NCBI RefSeq assembly: GCF_014697355.1
Contig: NZ_JACJRQ010000063.1
Coordinates: 1-38,122 of the forward strand
Length of the DNA: 38,122 nt
DNA from: Nostoc calcicola FACHB-3891
Lineage (GTDB): Bacteria > Cyanobacteriota > Cyanobacteriia > Cyanobacteriales > Nostocaceae
Direction: 5' to 3'
The position numbers and the translations under genes are program-made. Position 1 is the first letter of the stretch; each line of letters opens with the position of its first letter. The notes beneath the pieces are model-generated. The model saw only the letters and a program-made list of their open reading frames with translations. It ran no database searches and was not told the origin of the DNA. Shown here piece after piece: positions 32,533 to 38,122 of this stretch.

Positions 32533-35400
32533 ATGGCAACAGATTCACAGATTCGACAATTACTCAAGGCTTGGTTAGATTATATCTACTTAGAAAATCT
32601 GAGTAATGCGAAAGTAGAAGCTGACGACTCAGAACAGCCTAACATCTGGGACTCTCTTGTAAATCTGGTAGGCGATAAATTATTAATAGACGAGTCTTTA
32701 TTTAAAGAACTAAAGCAACCCTTTAAAAACTCAAAGAATAAAACTCAATCCAAATTGCCATCAATTGCTGTAGCTTTCCCCCAGCTTTATGTAGTTGAAT
32801 CGAATCGCCGTCAATTTCGCCCATTGTTCACCATCAACGTTTCTCCAATATTCGAGGGCAATTATCGTAGTAGCGGATGGGATTTAAAAGAGTACGAATT
32901 TCAGCCTGTTATTCCCAATTTGATGGAGTGGTACGGACTAGAGGAAGAAGGGGCTGAAGAGCTGGTCACAAGGGAAGGGCTGAAAGTATTTCTCGAAACT
33001 ACTTTCAATCGTCCCTTTAAGACACTACAAGACTTTATGGGACTGATTGAAATACCGCCGTTTCCAGTGCGGTCAAAACTTCTCCCTTATTTGTTGGATT
33101 TTGAATACGCTCCTTTTAATTACAACCTCAAAAAAGATTTTCAAAAAATCAGCGAACAGAGTTACTCTCCTTGGGCAAGAGCAGGACATCCAGCTTACGA
33201 ATACCTGTTTGGGCAACCAAAAGTACCTCAGCATGAAGTGCTTTTTTTAGGTGCTTTCCCCAACTTGCTACCCGATGACTATCAAGCACAAGCTCTTAAA
33301 CATTCTCAGTTAAATTCTATTACGGCTGTGATTGGCCCACCGGGGAATGGTAAGACGACACTGCTGCTGCATAAGATAGCCCAGCAAGTGGTAAGTCGAG
33401 CCGTGGAATTAGCAACAACGGGTCAAGATAAAAGTAACCTAACTGTGGTAACAAGCACTAACAATTTTGCTGTAAAGAATGTTGAGAAAATCTTAGCCAG
33501 TAACTTGACCTCTGAGCGTTTCTACTTATCAGGAGGGTCAAGGGATTTAGTTGAGAGCCAAGTGTTACCTACTTTGCAAGCTGCACTCGACTGGTTAACC
33601 AAAGAAACGTTTAATCACGATGAATGGTCGTCAACACAGCAACAATTATTAGCTGGTGTTCAACAAATAGAATTTTACAGAAAACAAGACGAAGATAATC
33701 TTCAACAGAAAAGTGTTGATGAACAACTATTAGAGGAGCTACGCCGAGATATACAATCGGTTGAGTCGGCGATAAAAACCTTTGAACTTCAGTCCTCATC
33801 AGCATTAGAATATTCACGGGACTACTCTAGATTTCCAGTAGAAGCTTACCAGCTTATCGGGGAACATCTTCATAGTGCTAGGCGTTCTTTACCGCCTGAG
33901 AATTACTGGCAGGGTTCTACTAGAAATGACAACTGGTTTGTCCGAATTTTGCAGACGATTAAGCGATTCTGGCACTCGATAACCAAAACCAGCCCACATC
34001 ATATTCTCAAACGCCTGCATAAACAAATAGAGATGCCTGTGTTAGCGACGCTGGCCACCCCATTTCCCTTTCAAATCCCACTAACAACTGAATCTCTCAT
34101 AGCAGCCCAGGAGAATGTTTATCAGCTTTTAGCAGAAGCATCTTCTTGGCAGCAACAACAAAATAGTTTTGATAGCACACCACAGCAGCTAGAGTTATTA
34201 CAGCAGGAACTCACCAACCTCATTAATCGCGGTTCTCAAGTTGAAAACCGACTTGCTACTTATCCCACCAAAGATTTTTACAGTCGTTTCTACAGCGAAT
34301 TACACTCGCTGCAAGTAGAGTTATTTGAGTGGGCTTGGCAATTTCAACAGCAGGAAGCTAGACGGCGAAAAGATGAGGTGATAGCTTCCATTAGGACTTA
34401 CATTGCATTATTGAATGGTGAATGGGAAGCTTACCGTCAGTTAAGCTCAAATTGGAGAAACATTTATCGGGATATCAGCCTGTTATTTCCGGTGTTTCTT
34501 TGCACTCTGCACTCCATCCGCAGTTTGCTACCCTATCCCGATAGTGGCTGTATTGACCAAGTAATTGTAGATGAAGCGGGTCAGATTCCACCACATCAAG
34601 TTTTTCCCGTTTTAGTGCGGTGTAATCGGGCGTTGATTTTCGGCGATCCATTGCAATTAGAGCCAGTTGTTAATTTAAGCGACCAGAAGAAAGAGGAATA
34701 TCGTAGCAAATCTTTTCTGGAGCAGGGGCTAACGGATGTAGATTATGACCGCTACAGCCCTACTGCGACCACAGCTTATCACCGAGCAGCCGGGGCATCA
34801 GGGCAACCTGGGGATATTGGTCAGGGTATTATCCTTAAATACCATTACCGTTGCGTGAGGGTGATTGCTGATTTCTGCGATCGCTTGTGTAATTACGGCA
34901 TGATCATCAAAACTGAGCCTAAAGCTTCTCGGTTGGGTGCTAACCTGATTGCAAGTCATGTCGAAGGTCAACTAGAAAACAACGTAAATTGGGCAGAAGT
35001 TGATGCAGTCGAAGCGTTGATTGAGGAGTTGTTAACGGCGGGTTATTGCTTAAATTCTCCTGACTCTAACAACACAATTGGAGTGATTTCACCTTACCGC
35101 CGTCAAGTAAATGCTCTTACTCAACGCTTACAATCTCATTGGACAGACTTTTCATCGCAAAGCATTGGCACAGTTCACACGTTCCAAGGTGGTCAGAAGT
35201 CAGTGATAATTTTTTCGACTCGCCAATGCCAAGCAAGTGATAGTCTCTGGTTTATTAATCGCCGACCTAATTTACTCAATGTTGCTGTCAGCAGAGCGCG
35301 AGAACTGTTTATCCTGGTGGGGAATTTGGCACGAATTTCTGAAGGGGGGCATACCAAAGAGTTGGTAGAGTATATCAAGGAATTTGGCGAGATAAGATAA
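32533..35400 (+). CDS. superfamily 1 (UPF1/Dna2-like) helicase
   Basis: 955 residues. An N-terminal region of about 260 residues precedes Walker A (VIGPPGNGKTT, near 267). Motif II (VIVDEAGQIPPHQVF) follows near 678, then motif III (FGDPLQLEPVV), IV-type 'YHYRCVRVIADFCDR', 'GVISPYRRQVNALTQRL', V (GTVHTFQGGQ) and VI (NVAVSRARELFILVG). A 400-residue insert between motifs I and II is helical and rich in Gln and Glu. The motifs place it with SF1B helicases acting 5' to 3'. The ATG at 32533 has a ggggag Shine-Dalgarno and is preferred to an upstream TTG. It follows parB after 83 nt; a role in plasmid upkeep or defence cannot be decided from sequence. Confidence 0.9.
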   Translation: MATDSQIRQLLKAWLDYIYLENLSNAKVEADDSEQPNIWDSLVNLVGDKLLIDESLFKELKQPFKNSKNKTQSKLPSIAVAFPQLYVVESNRRQFRPLFTINVSPIFEGNYRSSGWDLKEYEFQPVIPNLMEWYGLEEEGAEELVTREGLKVFLETTFNRPFKTLQDFMGLIEIPPFPVRSKLLPYLLDFEYAPFNYNLKKDFQKISEQSYSPWARAGHPAYEYLFGQPKVPQHEVLFLGAFPNLLPDDYQAQALKHSQLNSITAVIGPPGNGKTTLLLHKIAQQVVSRAVELATTGQDKSNLTVVTSTNNFAVKNVEKILASNLTSERFYLSGGSRDLVESQVLPTLQAALDWLTKETFNHDEWSSTQQQLLAGVQQIEFYRKQDEDNLQQKSVDEQLLEELRRDIQSVESAIKTFELQSSSALEYSRDYSRFPVEAYQLIGEHLHSARRSLPPENYWQGSTRNDNWFVRILQTIKRFWHSITKTSPHHILKRLHKQIEMPVLATLATPFPFQIPLTTESLIAAQENVYQLLAEASSWQQQQNSFDSTPQQLELLQQELTNLINRGSQVENRLATYPTKDFYSRFYSELHSLQVELFEWAWQFQQQEARRRKDEVIASIRTYIALLNGEWEAYRQLSSNWRNIYRDISLLFPVFLCTLHSIRSLLPYPDSGCIDQVIVDEAGQIPPHQVFPVLVRCNRALIFGDPLQLEPVVNLSDQKKEEYRSKSFLEQGLTDVDYDRYSPTATTAYHRAAGASGQPGDIGQGIILKYHYRCVRVIADFCDRLCNYGMIIKTEPKASRLGANLIASHVEGQLENNVNWAEVDAVEALIEELLTAGYCLNSPDSNNTIGVISPYRRQVNALTQRLQSHWTDFSSQSIGTVHTFQGGQKSVIIFSTRQCQASDSLWFINRRPNLLNVAVSRARELFILVGNLARISEGGHTKELVEYIKEFGEIR

Positions 35401-35607
35401 TTTTGATAAAGTGCAAATGCCAAAATCCAACATCTAGTTACGCGATAATGGCTCGTTTCTCTGTCAGTCTATCGTGGCAGTACTTGAGGTTGATTACACA
35501 ATTAGACCGACAAAGTGTAATATATTCTGAAATCAGACAGAAAAAGCGATCACTCCTCAATTCAAGCAGTAGCAAACCCTGTGGATTACTCAACCTAAGA
35601 AAGAAGA

Positions 35608-36030
35608 ATGATTCAAGGAATTAGTCATATCACATTCATCGTCAAAGACTTGGAGAAAATGACGAAATTCCTTGTATCCATATTTGATGCTGAGGAGATT
35701 TATTATAGTGGTGAGCAAACTTTCTCCATCTCAAAAGAAAAATTCTTCCTGATAAATGGCTTATGGATTGCCATCATGCAAGGGGATTCTTTACCAGAAA
35801 AAACTTATAACCATGTGGCTTTTAAAATAACCGAAGAAGACTACGAACTTTACACTGCCAAAGTTAGAAGTCTTGATTTAGATGTGAAGGAAGGTCGAAG
35901 TCGTGTAGAAGGAGAAGGGCGCTCCTTATATTTTTACGACTACGACAACCATTTATTTGAGTTACATACAGGAACTCTAAATAAGCGGTTACAAAGGTAT
36001 CTGAGAAACAATGAAACTTACAAAAAATAA
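35608..36030 (+). CDS. fosX: FosX-type fosfomycin hydrolase
   Basis: 140 residues of the glyoxalase/VOC fold. Metal ligands H7 (ISHITF), H69 (YNHVAFK) and E118 (HLFELH) are in place, and E44 (SKEKFF) matches the general base that sets FosX apart from FosA and FosB. 'VEGEGRSLYFYDYDNHLFEL' is the family signature. FosX opens the epoxide of fosfomycin with water, needs Mn2+ and acts in the cytoplasm. The gene overlaps the next one by some bases if the longer start is used. Native cyanobacterial relatives may act on other epoxides; resistance is predicted, not shown. Confidence 0.92.
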   Translation: MIQGISHITFIVKDLEKMTKFLVSIFDAEEIYYSGEQTFSISKEKFFLINGLWIAIMQGDSLPEKTYNHVAFKITEEDYELYTAKVRSLDLDVKEGRSRVEGEGRSLYFYDYDNHLFELHTGTLNKRLQRYLRNNETYKK

Positions 36031-36058
36031 AAGTTATGAATTGACTAAAGATAAAATT

Positions 36059-36466
36059 ATGAGCTACAGGCATTTTGGGAGAATTGGAGACATTTGGAAG
36101 CATATTCCTTTATGTGAATTTTTATCTATCGAGCAACCAAATAACTATATTGAGACAAATTCTGCTTATCCACATTATCAGCTTACAGGTTCTTTTGAGC
36201 AACAATACGGAATTTTTCATGTAGAAAAAAATATTGAAAAATCCCATTTAATTAGACAGTCTGTTTATTGGCAAGTAATAAGCTGTATATCCGAGAATGA
36301 AAATGGCTTATCAAAATACCTGGGGTCGCCAGCTCTCGCATTAAATATATTAAAAGATACAACTAAAAATTTTGTATTTTTTGACCTTGAGCAAGCGTGC
36401 TTAAAAGCAATAGCAGAGTATGCCAAAAAGCTAAATATTGCTGGTAATCTGAGCAAGTTGTTGTAG
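36059..36466 (+). CDS. truncated RlmJ-like methyltransferase
   Basis: 135 residues from the ATG at 36059. The N-terminus 'MSYRHFGRIGDIWKHIPLCE' and 'YIETNSAYPHYQLT' resembles the start of RlmJ (YRHAGNxxDVxKH, then DTHAGxGxY), which methylates adenine 2030 of 23S rRNA; 'LSKYLGSPALALNIL' corresponds to its 'YPGSPLIA'. RlmJ is about 280 residues, so half is missing, and the SAM-binding 'DTHAG' has become 'ETNSA'. Either a decayed gene or a shortened family with another job. It lies 28 nt after fosX. Confidence 0.6.
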   Translation: MSYRHFGRIGDIWKHIPLCEFLSIEQPNNYIETNSAYPHYQLTGSFEQQYGIFHVEKNIEKSHLIRQSVYWQVISCISENENGLSKYLGSPALALNILKDTTKNFVFFDLEQACLKAIAEYAKKLNIAGNLSKLL

Positions 36467-36572
36467 TTTAGAAGTATTATAAGGTTATCATCAAAGATAA
36501 ATAAACCTTTGATTAATCTAAATTTCAATAAGTTGTAAATTCTCTTTACTCCCGAAAATTAAGGAAAAGGTT

Positions 36573-36854
36573 ATGTCTGACAATGGCTCTTCCTCAAGTA
36601 GCTACAACAGTGCTGTATTGGGTGGTGCTTGTGCTGCAAGTCAAGGTTCAAGAAACCAAAAGTCACTATTCAGTAATTTTTTAAAGGTTAAAACACCTAC
36701 TTCCATTGGAGAATCAATCATTATATGTTTGTTACAACTTTCTGTTGTTGTGACAATGCTAGTAGGTTTTAACTCTATCCAATCTTATCCTGACTCTAAT
36801 CAACTTTCATCTGAAATTTTAACCCAACCAACTACACTACACCTTAACAAATAG
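36573..36854 (+). CDS. small single-pass membrane protein
   Basis: 93 residues with a good Shine-Dalgarno (aaggaaaaggtt). Serine-rich N-terminus (NGSSSSSYNSAVLGGACAAS), one transmembrane segment near 48-66 (IIICLLQLSVVVTMLVGF) and a short polar tail. The N-terminal part is low-complexity. Family not recognised. It is the last convincing gene before the right-hand non-coding region. Confidence 0.55.
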   Translation: MSDNGSSSSSYNSAVLGGACAASQGSRNQKSLFSNFLKVKTPTSIGESIIICLLQLSVVVTMLVGFNSIQSYPDSNQLSSEILTQPTTLHLNK

Positions 36855-36899
36855 TTTGGCGTTGATATAAATGTCGCTTAATTTATCAACCAAATGGGT

Positions 36900-36919
36900 T
36901 AGGAGAAACGTTTCTCCTA
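36900..36919. promoter_or_regulatory. candidate parS site 3
   Basis: Same 20-bp palindrome as in parB. Here the dyad is perfect over 28 bp (36896-36923) and, with one mismatched pair, extends to 48 bp (36886-36933). It lies 46 bp after the small membrane gene. A terminator role is possible because of the long stem, but no T-run follows on either side. Confidence 0.7.
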
Positions 36920-36933
36920 ACCCAATTGGTTGA

Positions 36934-37570
36934 GGAATTAAGAAAGCTACTCCCTAAAGAGCAACAATTAAATTTTGGATGCTCAAAGTAAGAAAATTCA
37001 GCACTTCGTTTCTTACTTTAGTCACCACAAGCAAGCCATTGGAACCGTTTTGAGAGCCAATGCTGTGCATCTCTCTTGCGAAGAATTGGCTCATCCGCGT
37101 ATGTCAAAGGGAGACTCTATAGTTAGACGGCGACGCTCCAAAAACCTGATGACTTCTTCTTGGCAACAAAGAATCTGAGGGACACCACCAACTATCAGCA
37201 ACCACTTTTTCTCCTCACTTAATTGCAATTTCCATCTTTCTGTAACCTTTTTAGGAAAAATCTGGTGTATGCCCTCATTAGGGGTACAGCCGAGATACGT
37301 GGATTTTGAGACACGTTGTTAAGTTATGTTAAGCAGATTTGCTAAACCGTTGGTATGAGGTTGTTTCAGCCTGAGCTATAACTATCAACTGAAGTTGATA
37401 ACATCACCAAAAAAGGTCATTTATGGGCAAGTTTAAGGGACTGAATAGCGTGAAGAATTGATTTTAGCGTACAAAAATTTGAATATCCCTTTACCATTTT
37501 TGGGCAAGGCGCGTAAATTACTAGACTACGTTGCGTAATATTTGTTTACAACGTGTCCCAATTTACAGGT
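36934..37570. other. non-coding stretch without recognised gene
   Basis: An open frame at 36975-37178 is not protein-like and has no Shine-Dalgarno, so it is not called. A perfect 8-bp inverted repeat lies at 37383-37390 and 37393-37400 (tatcaact/agttgata). Nothing else is recognisable before the structured region that starts near 37571. Confidence 0.5.
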
Positions 37571-38009
37571 AGTGCGATTCGTTCTGGAGAAACCCAATAT
37601 TCGGGGGGATTCCAGGCTTCAGTAGAGTAACCCATCTGGGTTGAGTCCGCACTTTAATCCTCTGCTGATGACAACTTGATATCCATATAGGTGAGGTGAA
37701 ATTTCAAAACCAAGTCCTATCGCCCTGGTGCGGGGTTGAAAGCACATAAACTACCAACTAATGGTAGCCCCTACGGAGGAGAATGACTATCTCTGTTCGT
37801 AAAGCGGGGATGAAAGCGGTCAAAGGTGATAATTGCTGAAAACGCCCGCCGCAAGCAAGAGTTCTATAAGCGAGCCAACACAATTACTAATTGTGAAGGA
37901 AAATCGTGGGGTAGAGCAGGCTAAATGTCGTTGAGCCACCGTCAAAATTGACCAGGGGATATAAGCTTGTGATTCGGTCACACCCTGGGTTGGAAATATC
38001 TGGCAAGGG
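37571..38009 (+). ncRNA. candidate structured RNA (ribozyme- or omega-RNA-like)
   Basis: About 440 nt with no ORF but many complementary segments. Examples are agtgcg (37571) with cgcact (37648), ctgga (37584) with tccag (37611), aaccc with gggtt (37629-37642), gggg (37732) with cccc (37768) enclosing ctacca/tggtag (37751-37767), cacaatt/aattgtg (37879-37895), and a tail ccaggg...ccctgg enclosing gtga/tcac. The first three would form a three-way junction. The size and the 'gagtccgcac...gacaact' pattern recall HEARO/IscB-associated RNA, but no iscB gene is present. A group II intron 5' domain (GTGCG at 37729) or a Cas12k-type tracrRNA (gggttgaaag) are alternatives. Confidence 0.45.
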
Positions 38010-38046
38010 TCAGTAGATCACAAACTTTTTCCCAAAGGGCGATCGC
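38010..38046 (-). repeat. right arm of 37-bp inverted repeat
   Basis: Exact reverse complement of 77-113. Its inner edge abuts the structured-RNA candidate, just as the left arm abuts the group II intron. If the window is a closed circle, the arms face each other across a 152-nt spacer at the junction. Bases 38047-38122 contain short partial dyads (gcttaagc) but no gene. Confidence 0.9.
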
Positions 38047-38122
38047 TTACAAATTTTGTAGTCAGTGATACTTTTTATCAGTTGCTGCTTAAGCAAGTAG
38101 GTGGAGTATCAATAAGAGTTGC

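Noticed and set aside
36886..36933. 48-bp palindrome as a transcription terminator
   Set aside because: No T-run on either side, and its 20-bp core is repeated inside parB, which favours a protein-binding site.
36975..37178. 67-codon open frame in the right non-coding region
   Set aside because: No Shine-Dalgarno, no recognisable motif, basic random-looking tail.
37730..37820. Two gcgggg(t/a)tgaaag motifs 74 nt apart, like a short CRISPR
   Set aside because: Only two copies, with similarity limited to about 13 bases, and no cas genes. The motifs fit better as parts of a folded RNA.
77..38046. The whole window as one transposon bounded by the 37-bp arms
   Set aside because: It contains plasmid replication, partition and mobilisation genes, no transposase matched to such ends, and the similarity extends outward rather than inward from the arms.

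Overview
The window looks like a plasmid, or most of one, from a filamentous heterocyst-type cyanobacterium (Nostoc, Anabaena or Calothrix-like). This rests on frequent HIP1 octamers (GCGATCGC), AT-rich intergenic DNA, and the gene families present: an HNH-carrying group II intron, a MASE1 histidine kinase, a STAND-TPR ATPase and a large primase-helicase Rep protein. It carries a full plasmid toolkit: relaxase and MobC, a primase/P-loop replication protein, and ParA/ParB. No rRNA or tRNA gene was seen.

Layout. 1-2251: a 37-bp repeat arm, then a group II intron with its reverse transcriptase/maturase. 2408-5715: a long imperfect hairpin, relaxase and MobC on the minus strand, a candidate oriT region and a divergent small DNA-binding gene. 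5798-8779: a membrane histidine kinase, two gene remnants (a duplicated piece of the Rep gene and a broken HNH gene) and a small gene. 8719-13999: the Rep gene, whose Shine-Dalgarno sits in a hairpin, and a four-gene minus-strand operon headed by a 52-residue ribbon-helix-helix protein. 14324-19719: a plus-strand run of mostly unrecognised genes rich in membrane segments, ending in a membrane-anchored P-loop ATPase built like a coupling protein. 19797-25574: a tiny HTH gene, a secreted protein with three near-identical 62-residue repeats, an IS630 remnant, a four-helix-bundle (S23/IVP) gene, a minimal tyrosine recombinase and a STAND-TPR ATPase. 30439-25702 (minus): a tightly packed cassette of small antitoxin-like protein, SNF2 helicase, coiled-coil partner, small acidic protein and HNH nuclease, followed by a 2-oxoglutarate/iron enzyme with the HxA signature of halogenases. 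30606-36854: parA-parB, an SF1 helicase, a FosX-type fosfomycin hydrolase, a truncated RlmJ-like methyltransferase and a small membrane protein. 36855-38122: no convincing gene, but a third copy of the parB palindrome, a densely structured RNA candidate and the second 37-bp arm.

Most interesting points: (1) a perfect 20-bp palindrome occurs twice inside parB and once 5 kb away, and is a strong candidate centromere; (2) the 2OG/Fe enzyme is probably a SyrB2-type halogenase; (3) the Rep start site is sequestered; (4) the SNF2/HNH cassette may be a defence system; (5) the right end holds an orphan structured RNA; (6) inverted 37-bp arms lie at the two ends and would face each other across 152 nt if the window is a closed circle. 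All functions are inferred from sequence by eye; no database search was run.
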